Source: Spirochaetota bacterium
GTDB lineage: Bacteria > Spirochaetota > Spirochaetia > Treponematales > Breznakiellaceae
Direction of reading: 5' to 3'
DNA: 31,580 nt
NCBI GenBank assembly: GCA_023406985.1
Contig: JAEXTK010000134.1
Location: 1 to 31,580, forward strand
Shown here piece after piece: positions 1-7,697 of this stretch. Position numbers and translations under genes: made by a program. Position 1 is the first letter of the stretch. Each line of letters opens with the position of its first letter. Under the pieces are notes generated by a model that was not told the DNA's origin, ran no database searches, and was given only the letters and a program-made list of their open reading frames with translations.

Positions 1-105
1 GGGCGCCCCCCCGCCCCCCAAGACCGGGAATCGATCGTCGCGGCGCGCCGCGGGCCGCCGAGCCAGGGGCTGGATGCCGCGCGGGCACCTTTCCGCGCTT
101 CGCGT

Positions 106-135
106 TTGACCGCGGGGCACCGGACGACGTATAGT
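106..135 (+). promoter_or_regulatory. sigma70-type promoter of the first operon
   Basis: The -35 box TTGACC (106-111) and the -10 box TATAGT (130-135) are separated by 18 bp. The expected transcription start falls at about 141-143, on the ATG at 142, so the mRNA would have essentially no leader. No Shine-Dalgarno sequence precedes that ATG. Bases 1-105 hold only GC-rich sequence with C runs, and I see no gene there. Confidence 0.65.
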
Positions 136-141
136 TTTTCC

Positions 142-1845
142 ATGGAAGGCTCGCTCACGTTCGACAAACTCGTGGCTGAACTTTCTCTCGGAGAGCGAAA
201 GGAGCTGCTCGCCCGGCTGAGATCGCAGAACGCCGTATCGGAGACGCCCCTCTTCCCCGTGAAAGACGTACCCGAGAAGATGGAGCTCGAGCGCCGCTAC
301 AGCGAGTGTTCCTGGTATTTCAAGCTGTACCTCCGCATCCTCGGCATCCTCAAGGGCAAGCCCCCCATCCGCGTGTTCGGGGACCGGCTGCTCGCGAAGT
401 TGGGTGCCGCCCTGGATACGCACGCGCCCGGCCTGTACGATCAGCGCCACGGCCTCTTGCTCGGCGGCCTCCACGATGAGCTCCGTTCCCTCAAGGAGAG
501 CGCGCGCTTCTTCTACGACGCCCTGGACGGCAGCGTCGTCCGCGACAAGGGCGCTTTTTTCGCCTTCCTCGCCTCGCTCGAACTCGACTACATCCACCGG
601 CGTCTGACGACCGAAGCGGATCCCTTCGCCTACGCTTCCGCCAACTCCCAGGCTACCGAAGCGGAAATCCGCCAGGCGACGTCGCGCGCCCTCGAGTCCA
701 TCCTCCAATCGATCGAGGAGGACCAGCGCGCGCGCATGTACCGCAACGTCCGTTCCCTGCTCTGCCTCAAGGAATTGGCGTCCTTCCTGTTCGATCGGGC
801 CCTGTCGGCCTTCTCCGGCGGTTCCGGCCTCAACGAGCCGACCTGCCCCGCCTACCTGCTCCAGGACCAGCTCGCCGCCCTGAACAGCATCCTGTTTTCC
901 CTCGAGTACCCGCCGTCGCTCACGCTCCTGGAATCCTTGTTCGTCTTCGACCTCCAGGACCGCGTGGGCGAGGAAAACTTCGACCTGATCGCCGAAACCC
1001 GCAACCTGCTTTCCCGGGCCGAGGAGGCGCTGACCCGGATACGGGAATTCAACCAGCGGGTACCCCTGACGGCGATCGTCCGGTGCGCTTCCAAGAACTT
1101 GGACTACCTGCCCCAAACGATCACGGGCGGGGAAGATTGGTTCGCGGTCTATCGCGATTTCTGGCGAAAACACCAAGAAGACGCCTTCGCGGCCTACGTC
1201 AAGGGACGGCGCCGCGAGCAGCTTTCCGAGGGCATCTCCTCCTTCCTCAAGGGAAAGGCGCCTCCGCACCTCGAAAACGCGCACTCGGCGGCGAACCCGG
1301 AAGGGCTCCCCATCCGCGCGGCCTTCGCCTTGTCGTTCCTCGCGGGCTTCCAGCGCAGCGTCTTCGTGGAAGAGATCAACAAGCCCCTCAAGACCATCCT
1401 CATCGACGGGGAATTCTACAAGCGGGAGAACCGGGCCGAATTCACCGAAGCGTACAACGATATCCTCAAGCTCGGCGACGCGATCCGCGGCTTCGACCTG
1501 AAGCTGGCAAGCGCGGGCGAGTTCGGCAAACGGCATGCCTTCGCGCGGTCGGAGGTCCTCTCGTTGCCGGCGAAACGGCGAAAGATCCAGATCCTGACGC
1601 AGGAAGCGGAGATGGAGGCCGAGGCGATCCTGGAGACGGCGAAGAAGGCGCTGAAGACCCTCGCGAACGTGCTCGGCGGTATCCTCGGCGAGGACGCGGG
1701 CGGTCGTTTTGACGGCCTGGCCAACATGGGAGGGCTCACGAGCAGGAACGGGACGCTCATCTCCTCCCTCCGGAACGCTTTACAAAGAATCGAGAAAACG
1801 ATACAAATGCTGGGCGAGATCGAATCCATGGAGTCGGGCCGCTAG
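142..1845 (+). CDS. conserved hypothetical protein, possibly DUF5312-like spirochaete family
   Basis: I cannot assign a function. The product is about 567 aa, cytoplasmic-looking, mostly helical and rich in charged residues, with no signal peptide or clear membrane segment. Its length and C-terminal part (a stretch around FVEEINKPLKTILIDGEFYK) remind me of a family of unknown function found in Treponema and relatives (DUF5312); this is recollection, not a search. An in-frame TTG at 106 would add 12 residues, but it is the -35 box of a good promoter whose -10 ends 6 nt before ATG 142, so I take ATG 142 as the start of a leaderless message. The stop lies 3 nt before pgeF, so it is the first gene of an operon with pgeF and argS. 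Confidence 0.7.
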   Translation: MEGSLTFDKLVAELSLGERKELLARLRSQNAVSETPLFPVKDVPEKMELERRYSECSWYFKLYLRILGILKGKPPIRVFGDRLLAKLGAALDTHAPGLYDQRHGLLLGGLHDELRSLKESARFFYDALDGSVVRDKGAFFAFLASLELDYIHRRLTTEADPFAYASANSQATEAEIRQATSRALESILQSIEEDQRARMYRNVRSLLCLKELASFLFDRALSAFSGGSGLNEPTCPAYLLQDQLAALNSILFSLEYPPSLTLLESLFVFDLQDRVGEENFDLIAETRNLLSRAEEALTRIREFNQRVPLTAIVRCASKNLDYLPQTITGGEDWFAVYRDFWRKHQEDAFAAYVKGRRREQLSEGISSFLKGKAPPHLENAHSAANPEGLPIRAAFALSFLAGFQRSVFVEEINKPLKTILIDGEFYKRENRAEFTEAYNDILKLGDAIRGFDLKLASAGEFGKRHAFARSEVLSLPAKRRKIQILTQEAEMEAEAILETAKKALKTLANVLGGILGEDAGGRFDGLANMGGLTSRNGTLISSLRNALQRIEKTIQMLGEIESMESGR

Positions 1846-1848
1846 AGC

Positions 1849-2637
1849 ATGCGCGTTCATTTTTTCACGCTCGACGTTCCCTCTTCACGCGGCTACGCCC
1901 GTTTTCCCTTCGTAGTGGACGGCCTCCCGTTGAGCGGCATCTCATGCGCGATTTCCTCGCGCGCGCTCGGGGATATGCGCTATCTTCCGGACGCCGAGAA
2001 TCCGAACCGAACGCGGTTCTTCCAGGAAATCGGACTAGAAGCGAGTCGCGTGCGTTCCCGCGTGCAGACGCATACGCGCGACGTCGCCGTGGCGGGAGAG
2101 GACGGCGGTTGCCCGGGAGACGGACTCGTCACCGACGATCCGTCCCTCGCCCTGGCCGTAACCGTGGCTGATTGCCTGCCGGTCTTCCTGCTCGATACCG
2201 AGCGGAACGCCTTCGCTCTCGTCCATTCGGGGTGGAAGGGCACGGGCATCGCGGCCGCGGCGCTCTCCCTCATGGCCGAACGCTGGGGCACCCGGGCGGA
2301 AGCCGTCGCCGCGATCCTCGGCCCCTGCATCCGGTCCTGCTGCTACGGCGTGGACGAAGGGCGCGCGGCCGTTTTCCAGGCGGAATTCGGGGAGGCCGGC
2401 GGCCGGGGATCGGCCGCATTCCCCCTCGGGCCGGTGGTCTCGAGGGAGGGCGGCCGGGTCTTCCTGGACCTCCAAGCGGCCAACGCGCGGCTGCTCGCGG
2501 CGGCCGGAGTCCGCGACCTCGCCGTCTGCGAGGATTGTACGTTTACCGATGAGCGGCTCGGGTCCTTCCGCAGGGAAGGGGACCGCTACACCCGCATGGC
2601 GGCCGTCGTGGGACGGCTGCGCGAGGAGAATCCATAA
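1849..2637 (+). CDS. pgeF: PgeF/YfiH-type multicopper-oxidase-fold protein (purine nucleoside phosphorylase/adenosine deaminase family)
   Basis: The 262-aa product matches the YfiH/PgeF family (formerly 'laccase domain' or 'polyphenol oxidase' DUF152). The family's metal-binding trio is visible: His75 in a QTHT context, Cys109 in ADCLP and His126 in HSGWKGT. Members act on purine nucleosides, and E. coli PgeF also edits L-Ser-containing muropeptide precursors; which role applies here cannot be told from sequence. ATG 1849 follows the preceding stop by 3 nt with only a weak ribosome-binding site. The stop codon shares one base with the argS start (TAATG), indicating translational coupling. The length is typical for the family. 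Confidence 0.9.
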   Translation: MRVHFFTLDVPSSRGYARFPFVVDGLPLSGISCAISSRALGDMRYLPDAENPNRTRFFQEIGLEASRVRSRVQTHTRDVAVAGEDGGCPGDGLVTDDPSLALAVTVADCLPVFLLDTERNAFALVHSGWKGTGIAAAALSLMAERWGTRAEAVAAILGPCIRSCCYGVDEGRAAVFQAEFGEAGGRGSAAFPLGPVVSREGGRVFLDLQAANARLLAAAGVRDLAVCEDCTFTDERLGSFRREGDRYTRMAAVVGRLREENP

Positions 2638-4397
2638 TGCAGGATATCAAAGACGCGTGGCGGCAGGCCGTGGCCTCCGCGCTGCGGAGCGTCGCGGCGG
2701 AGATGGGGTCGAGCGAGACGATCGATGCCGAGCGCGTGGTGGCGGAGACGCCGCCGAAACCTGAACTCGGCGACCTCGGCTTCCCTATGTTCCCCTTCGC
2801 CAAGCTCCTCCGCAAAGGCCCGCCGCAGATCGCCCAGGCCGTCGCCGCGAAGCTTTCCGCCGATCCCGCCGCCCGCGAAATCGGGGAAGCGGCGGCGGAA
2901 GGCCCGTACGTCAACGTCCGCGTGGCCAAGGCCGCCGTGGCGGAGCAGACGCTCCGGGCGGCCCTCGATCCGCGGAGCGACTTCGGCCGGCCCGGCACCC
3001 TCGCGGGGAAGCGGGTCATGGTGGAGTTCTCCAGCCCGAACACGAACAAGCCCCTCCACCTGGGACACCTCAGGAACGACGCCCTCGGCGAGAGCGTGTC
3101 CCGCATCCTCGCCGCCTGCGGCGCCGAGGTCCGGAAGGTCTGCATCATCAACGACCGCGGCGTGCACATCTGCAAGTCCATGCTCGCCTATTCCGAATTC
3201 GGGGAGGGCAAGACCCCCGAGAGCGAGGGCGTGAAGAGCGACCGCTTCGTCGGCGACTGGTACGTCCGTTTCCACCAGCTGTCCAAGGAGGATCCGGCCG
3301 CGGAGAGGCGGGCCCAGGAGCTCCTGCGCAAGTGGGAAGCCGGGGATCCCGAAACCATCGAACTTTGGAAAAAGATGAACGGCTGGGCGGTGAGCGGCAT
3401 GAAGGCCACCTACGAGCGCACCGGCGTATCCTTCGACCAGTACTACTACGAGAGCCAAACCTACCTGCTCGGCAAGGACGAGGTCCTCAAGGGCCTGGAG
3501 GCGGGGGTCTTCTTCCGGGATCCGGACGGATCGGTCCAAATCGACCTCTCAGGCGAGGGGCTCGACAAGAAGGTGCTCCTCCGCAAGGACGGCACGTCCA
3601 TCTACATGACCCAGGACATCGGCACGGCCATCCACCGCCACGAGGACTGGCCCTTCGACCGCCTCGTCTACGTGGTGGGCTCGGAGCAGCAATACCACTT
3701 CAAGGTCCTCTTCCGCGTGCTCGAGAAGCTCGGGTACGACTGGGCTTCCTCGCTCTATCACCTGTCCTACGGCATGGTGAACCTCCCCGAGGGGAAGATG
3801 AAGAGCCGCGAGGGGACCGTCGTGGACGCCGACGACCTCATCGACAGCCTCAAGTCGATGGCCCTGGAGGAGATCCGCGAAAAGGAACGGGAAGATGCCG
3901 TGGGAGACCCCGCGGTCATCGCGGAGAAGGTGGCCCTCGGCGCGCTCCACTACTACCTCCTCCAGGCGACGCCCACCAAAGACATGCTCTTCAACCCGAA
4001 GGAATCGTTGTCCTTCAACGGCAACACGGGGCCCTACCTGCAGTACATGGGCGCCCGCATCTCCTCCATGCTCCGCAAGGAGGCGGGAAGCGCGGCCGCG
4101 GCCGGGCGGGTCAGGCCGGAACTCCTGTCGCTCGACGCCGAGTGGGAACTCGTGAAGGCCGTGTCCGCGTACCCCGCCGCGGTGGCCGCCGCCGCGGAGA
4201 GCATGGACCCGTCGGCGCTCACCGCCTACCTGTACGAGCTCTCCAAGGCCTTCAGCCGCTTCTACCACGACTGCCCCATCCTCAACGCCGAGGACGCGGA
4301 CGTCGCGGCCACGCGGCTCGCGCTCTCCAAGGCGGTGCTCCGCGTGTTGCGCGACGCCCTGGGTCTCGCGTGCATCCCTTTCCTGGAGACTATGTAG
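2637..4397 (+). CDS. argS: arginyl-tRNA synthetase
   Basis: A class I synthetase of 586 aa that charges tRNA-Arg with arginine. The HIGH-type signature is HLGH at residues 141-144, inside the ArgS-typical context SSPNTNKPLHLGHLRN. The second signature is KMKSR at 387-391, a KMSKS variant, followed by the family's GTVVDADDL. The N-terminal ~110 residues fit the ArgS additional domain that recognises the tRNA D-loop. The C-terminal helical domain ends with the usual ...ALGLACIPFLETM-like tail that binds the anticodon. A ribosome-binding site GAGGAGA lies at about 2622-2628 within pgeF, and the start overlaps the pgeF stop by one base. Last gene of the first operon; the next gene has its own promoter. 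Confidence 0.97.
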   Translation: MQDIKDAWRQAVASALRSVAAEMGSSETIDAERVVAETPPKPELGDLGFPMFPFAKLLRKGPPQIAQAVAAKLSADPAAREIGEAAAEGPYVNVRVAKAAVAEQTLRAALDPRSDFGRPGTLAGKRVMVEFSSPNTNKPLHLGHLRNDALGESVSRILAACGAEVRKVCIINDRGVHICKSMLAYSEFGEGKTPESEGVKSDRFVGDWYVRFHQLSKEDPAAERRAQELLRKWEAGDPETIELWKKMNGWAVSGMKATYERTGVSFDQYYYESQTYLLGKDEVLKGLEAGVFFRDPDGSVQIDLSGEGLDKKVLLRKDGTSIYMTQDIGTAIHRHEDWPFDRLVYVVGSEQQYHFKVLFRVLEKLGYDWASSLYHLSYGMVNLPEGKMKSREGTVVDADDLIDSLKSMALEEIREKEREDAVGDPAVIAEKVALGALHYYLLQATPTKDMLFNPKESLSFNGNTGPYLQYMGARISSMLRKEAGSAAAAGRVRPELLSLDAEWELVKAVSAYPAAVAAAAESMDPSALTAYLYELSKAFSRFYHDCPILNAEDADVAATRLALSKAVLRVLRDALGLACIPFLETM

Positions 4398-4408
4398 GCC
4401 CGCGGGTC

Positions 4409-4438
4409 TTGACCCCGGAAGCCCGGGCGGTGTATAAA
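4409..4438 (+). promoter_or_regulatory. sigma70-type promoter of the rplU operon
   Basis: The -35 box TTGACC (4409-4414) and -10 box TATAAA (4433-4438) have an 18-bp spacer. The expected start is near 4445, giving a leader of about 30 nt with the ribosome-binding site AGAGGA (4461-4466) before ATG 4476. Unlike three other promoters here, this one produces a message with a conventional leader. Confidence 0.7.
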
Positions 4439-4475
4439 GCCCGGAGACTAATCTCGATACAGAGGACGATCGTTC

Positions 4476-4787
4476 ATGTACGCACTCGTTGAATTCAAAG
4501 GTAAGCAGTACAAGGCCGAGAAGGGCGCCTTGCTCAAGGTGGATAGGATCGACGCCGAGAAGGGCGCCGCGGTCGATATCGACACGGTCCTCCTCGTATC
4601 CAGCGACAAGGTTTCCGTCGGCACGCCCTACGTGAAGGGCGCCAAGGTGACCGCGGTGGTCGAGGATCACGGCAAGGCCGACAAGATCATCGTCTTCAAG
4701 TACATGCCGAAGAAGGACTACCGCCGCAAGCAGGGTCATCGGCAGCAGTACTCGCTGATCCGCGTTCAGGATATCGTCGGGGCGTAA
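4476..4787 (+). CDS. rplU: 50S ribosomal protein L21
   Basis: The 103-aa product is full length for bL21, a 23S rRNA-binding protein of the large subunit. Recognisable family features are the start MYALVEFKGKQYKAEKG and the C-terminal YMPKKDYRRKQGHRQQYS region. It opens the classic L21-Prp-L27-Obg gene order found across many bacteria. The Shine-Dalgarno sequence AGAGGA is 9 nt upstream of the ATG. Translation is followed after 5 nt by prp. Confidence 0.97.
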   Translation: MYALVEFKGKQYKAEKGALLKVDRIDAEKGAAVDIDTVLLVSSDKVSVGTPYVKGAKVTAVVEDHGKADKIIVFKYMPKKDYRRKQGHRQQYSLIRVQDIVGA

Positions 4788-4792
4788 GCCCT

Positions 4793-5164
4793 ATGATCAC
4801 GGTCGACGTGGTCATCGACGAGGCGGGGCTGCTTGGCTCCTGCCGTGTCGAGGGACACGCCGGCGCAGGGCCGCGGGGCGGCGACGTCGTATGCGCCGCC
4901 GTCTCGATCCTCGTGAGGACGGCCCTGAGGACGCTTTCCGGAAGGGAAGGCGTTTCGGTACGGGGAAGCGCCCCCGCGCGGGGCGTGCTTTGGATGGAAG
5001 CCGATTGCGCCGGAGACGGCGCCTCCTTCCTGGCCGCGACGACGGCCTTCCTTACGGAGGGCCTCAGGTCGGTCGCCGAAGATTACCCGGACCATTGCAG
5101 CGTACGCATCAGTACGGAACGGAGGAAGGACCATGGCTCGCAAGAAGGGCGGCAGCGGCGCTAA
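4793..5164 (+). CDS. prp: Prp/YsxB-family cysteine protease
   Basis: The 123-aa product belongs to the YsxB/Prp family encoded between L21 and L27. The catalytic His lies in the motif GHAGAGPRGGD and the catalytic Cys in DVVCAAVS, about 11 residues later, exactly as in the family. In Firmicutes Prp removes an N-terminal extension from L27 before ribosome assembly. The L27 encoded next door has no such extension, so the substrate here is uncertain. The 3' end runs 32 nt into rpmA, and the last ten or so residues (KDHGSQEGRQRR) are simply rpmA's first codons read in another frame, so that tail is unlikely to be under family constraint. Confidence 0.88.
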   Translation: MITVDVVIDEAGLLGSCRVEGHAGAGPRGGDVVCAAVSILVRTALRTLSGREGVSVRGSAPARGVLWMEADCAGDGASFLAATTAFLTEGLRSVAEDYPDHCSVRISTERRKDHGSQEGRQRR

Positions 5165-5393
5165 GAACGGTCGCGATTCGAATCCCCAGTATCTCGGCAT
5201 CAAGGCTTCCGGCGGCTCCATCGTGACGGCCGGCTCCATCATCGTGCGCCAGCGCGGCACTCGGGTCCACCCGGGCGTCAACGTCGGCTGCGGCAGCGAC
5301 TATACGCTCTTCGCCCTCGTGGACGGAACGGTCTCCTTCACCGAGCGCCGGGGCCGCAAGCTCGCCGGCATCATCCCGGTGAGCGCCGAATAA
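5133..5393 (+). CDS. rpmA: 50S ribosomal protein L27
   Basis: The 86-aa bL27 lies near the peptidyl-transferase centre. The sequence starts MARKKGGSGAKNGRDS, the short Gram-negative-type N terminus beginning directly with the mature residues, then the conserved GSIIVRQRGT and NVGCGSDYTLFALVDG stretches. A strong ribosome-binding site GGAGGAAGG sits 4-12 nt upstream, inside prp. The gene overlaps prp by 32 nt, so the pair is translated from overlapping frames of one message. Confidence 0.97.
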   Translation: MARKKGGSGAKNGRDSNPQYLGIKASGGSIVTAGSIIVRQRGTRVHPGVNVGCGSDYTLFALVDGTVSFTERRGRKLAGIIPVSAE

Positions 5394-5416
5394 GCGAGGC
5401 TCTCCGGTCGGCTTCC

Positions 5417-5450
5417 GGCTCCGATCGATCGCGAATCGCCGATCGAGCCG
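5417..5450 (+). other. predicted hairpin in the rpmA-obgE spacer
   Basis: An imperfect inverted repeat pairs GGCT-C-CGATCG (5417-5427) with CGATCGAGCC (5440-5449), leaving a 12-nt loop and one bulged C; bases 5416 and 5450 extend it. No T run follows, so it is not a classical terminator. It could be a processing or stability element of the rplU-prp-rpmA mRNA. I made the pairing by eye, without a folding program. Confidence 0.45.
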
Positions 5451-5472
5451 ATACGGACCGCGGCATCGCGCG

Positions 5473-5507
5473 CGGCGCGCCAATAGAGGCGCGCCGTTTG
5501 TGTTTAT
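5473..5507 (+). terminator. probable rho-independent terminator after rpmA
   Basis: Two copies of the self-palindromic GGCGCGCC (5474-5481 and 5488-5495) flank a 6-nt loop and form a 9-bp all-GC stem with C5473-G5496. The T-rich stretch TTTGTGTTTAT follows. It would end the rplU operon and separate it from obgE. The T tract is interrupted, and the hairpin ends 19 nt before the obgE ATG, so partial read-through is possible. Confidence 0.5.
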
Positions 5508-5514
5508 AGGCATC

Positions 5515-6525
5515 ATGATTAAATTCGCCGACGAAGCCCTCATAGAAGTGTCCTCGGGAAACGGGGGGAACGGTTGCGTCGCCTTCCGCAGGGAGAAGTA
5601 CGCCGCCATGGGCGGTCCCTCCGGAGGGGACGGCGGCCGGGGCGGCGACGTCGTCTTCGAGGTGCGCCGCAACCTCCGCACTTTGGCGCATCTCCGCTAC
5701 AAGCAGAGTTTCCGCGCGGAGAACGGCCATGACGGCGAGGGGCGCCAGCGGTACGGCCGCAACGGCGCCGACGTCATCGTGCCCGTCCCCCTCGGCACCA
5801 TCATCCGGGACGCCGAAACGGGCGAACTCATCCGGGATTTCACCACCGCCGAGGGCCGCTTCGTCTATCTTAAAGGCGGCAACGGCGGGTGGGGCAACAT
5901 CCACTTCAAATCTTCCACCAACCAGGCCCCGCGGCAGGCGTTGCCCGGCAAGAGCGGGGAGCTGCGCCGTCTCAGGGTGGAGCTCCAGGTGATGGCGGAC
6001 ATCGGCTTCGTGGGGTTCCCCAACGCCGGTAAATCCTCCCTTCTGGACCGCTTCACCAACGCCCGGCCCAAGATCGCCCCCTATCCGTTCACGACGAAGA
6101 TCCCGAACCTCGGCGTCCTCACGGTCGGCGACCGGGACATCGTGCTCGCCGACATTCCCGGCCTCATAGAGGGCGCGTCCGGCGGCGCGGGCCTCGGCAT
6201 CCGCTTCCTCAAGCACGTCTCGCGCGCCGCGGGCCTCGCCTTCCTCGTCGACCTTTCCGAAGATTCCTACGCCGAGGCCTTCGAGATCCTCAAGGGAGAG
6301 CTCGAGGCGTTTTCGCCGGACCTCGTCGCGAAGAAGCGCGTGATCGTGGGCACGAAACTCGATCTGGAAGAGACCGCGGGGCGCCTCGACGAGTTGCGGT
6401 GGCGCTATCCCGACGAGCGGATTTTCGGGATCTCGGTCTTCTCGGGCGATGGGCTCGATGAGTTGACCCAGGCCTTCGCGGGCCTCGTGAACGAGATGGA
6501 CGCGGCGGAGGCGGGGAGGGCGTGA
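5515..6525 (+). CDS. obgE: Obg/CgtA ribosome-assembly GTPase
   Basis: A GTPase of about 336 aa acting in late 50S assembly and stress control. The N-terminal glycine-rich Obg fold (about residues 1-155) carries the typical VSSGNGGNGCVAFRREKY and GGPSGGDGGRGGDV stretches. The G domain follows with the P-loop GFPNAGKSS, the G3 motif DIPGLIEGAS and a G4 motif GTKLDL in place of NKxD. The C-terminal Obg extension seen in some species is short or absent. A GTG at 5500 would add five residues (MFIGI); I prefer ATG 5515 because residues from IKFADEALIEV align with the family start. No good Shine-Dalgarno fits ATG 5515, and a possible -10 (TTTATA, 5503-5508) lies 6 nt upstream, but without a convincing -35. 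The stop overlaps nadD by 4 nt. Confidence 0.95.
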   Translation: MIKFADEALIEVSSGNGGNGCVAFRREKYAAMGGPSGGDGGRGGDVVFEVRRNLRTLAHLRYKQSFRAENGHDGEGRQRYGRNGADVIVPVPLGTIIRDAETGELIRDFTTAEGRFVYLKGGNGGWGNIHFKSSTNQAPRQALPGKSGELRRLRVELQVMADIGFVGFPNAGKSSLLDRFTNARPKIAPYPFTTKIPNLGVLTVGDRDIVLADIPGLIEGASGGAGLGIRFLKHVSRAAGLAFLVDLSEDSYAEAFEILKGELEAFSPDLVAKKRVIVGTKLDLEETAGRLDELRWRYPDERIFGISVFSGDGLDELTQAFAGLVNEMDAAEAGRA

Positions 6526-7697
6526 AGCTCGCGATCCTCGGCGGTAGTTTCAATCCGGTGCACATCGGACATCTCGCGCTCGCCGAGGAGGTCGTCGCCT
6601 CCTTGGGCTACGACCGGCTCCTGCTCATCCCCTCCTTCAAGTCGCCGTTCAAGGCGACCGCCGAGGGGGCGACCGCCGCGGATAGGCTCGACATGCTCGC
6701 GGCTTCCGTGGAGGGAGACCGAAGAATCGCGGTGGAGGATTGCGAGCTGCGCCGCGGCGACGTTTCCTATACCATCGACACGGTGGCGGAGCTCGAACGG
6801 CGGTACCGGCCGGAGGGCAAGATCGGGGTCGTGCTCGGGGACGATCTGGCCGCCGGCTTCACCGATTGGATGCACGCCGCGGAGCTGTCGGAGCGCACCG
6901 ATCTCATCGTCGGCCGGCGCGTCGCCGATGGAACCATTCCGTTCCCCTTCGCGCACCGGGCCGTCGCGAACGAGCGCATCGAACTGTCCTCCACGGAGAT
7001 CCGCAGGCGCATCGCCTCCGGCGCCTCCTGGCGTTATCTCGTGAGCGAAGGCGCCCGGCGCATCATCGAGGATCGGCTCTTGTACGGCCTGCGCCCCCAC
7101 GCCCGCAGCGGCGGCCAGGACGCGAACGCTCCCGTCTCCCCCGCGGCGATCGTGGAGCGGGCGGTCAGGCTCGCCCTCAGCACGCCGCGCTACCTGCACG
7201 CGCGGGGCGTCGCCCTCTTCGCCATGGATCTCTGCGCCCGCTTCGGTTTGGACGGCGAGGCGGGCTACCTCGCGGGCATCGCCCACGACATCTGCAAGGA
7301 ATTTTCCCCGGAAGAGATGCGTCGCCTCGCGCTCTCCGACGGCCGCGGGATCTCTTCCTTGGAAGAGTCGAAGCCCTCGCTCCTCCACGGCCGGGCCGCC
7401 GCCGTGCTGCTCCGTGAACGGTACGGAATCCGGGACGAGGCCGTCCTGGAGGCGGTGCGCCTCCACACCTCGGGGGATATCGGCATGGGGGCGCTCGCCA
7501 AAGTGGTCTACGTCGCGGATAAGCTCGAGCCTTCGCGGACGGAGGTGGATCCCGAGCTGCGTTCGTACGCCCGCACCGCCGATCTGGAGGATCTCTTCGT
7601 CCGGACCGTCCGCGACACCGCGAAGTACCTCAGCGGCCGCGGCCGCGCGGTTGCCGAAGGGACCCTGCGGCTTTTGGCCGAGGGAGGATCGAAATGA
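6522..7697 (+). CDS. nadD: nicotinate-nucleotide adenylyltransferase fused to YqeK-type HD hydrolase
   Basis: A 391-aa two-domain protein. Residues 1 to about 190 are NadD, which makes deamido-NAD from NaMN and ATP: the nucleotidyltransferase motif GGSFNPVHIGHL is at the N terminus and SSTEIRRRI marks the end of the domain. Residues from about 205 are a YqeK-like HD domain, with RYLHARGVA, the HD pair in GIAHDICKE, then LHGRAAA, HTSG and VVYVADKLEPSR; YqeK proteins hydrolyse Ap4A. In Bacillus the two are separate neighbouring genes; here one frame encodes both. The start is GTG 6522, overlapping obgE by 4 nt, with GGGGAGGG just upstream. It also overlaps the next start by ATGA. Confidence 0.93.
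   Translation: MKLAILGGSFNPVHIGHLALAEEVVASLGYDRLLLIPSFKSPFKATAEGATAADRLDMLAASVEGDRRIAVEDCELRRGDVSYTIDTVAELERRYRPEGKIGVVLGDDLAAGFTDWMHAAELSERTDLIVGRRVADGTIPFPFAHRAVANERIELSSTEIRRRIASGASWRYLVSEGARRIIEDRLLYGLRPHARSGGQDANAPVSPAAIVERAVRLALSTPRYLHARGVALFAMDLCARFGLDGEAGYLAGIAHDICKEFSPEEMRRLALSDGRGISSLEESKPSLLHGRAAAVLLRERYGIRDEAVLEAVRLHTSGDIGMGALAKVVYVADKLEPSRTEVDPELRSYARTADLEDLFVRTVRDTAKYLSGRGRAVAEGTLRLLAEGGSK

Noticed and set aside
106..141. TTG 106 as the start of the first gene
   Set aside because: The codon is part of a well-formed -35 box, and the matching -10 directs transcription to begin at ATG 142.
3332..4492. 386-codon plus-strand frame overlapping argS
   Set aside because: The product is Arg/Gly/Pro-rich frame-shifted sequence, while argS is intact through its full length.
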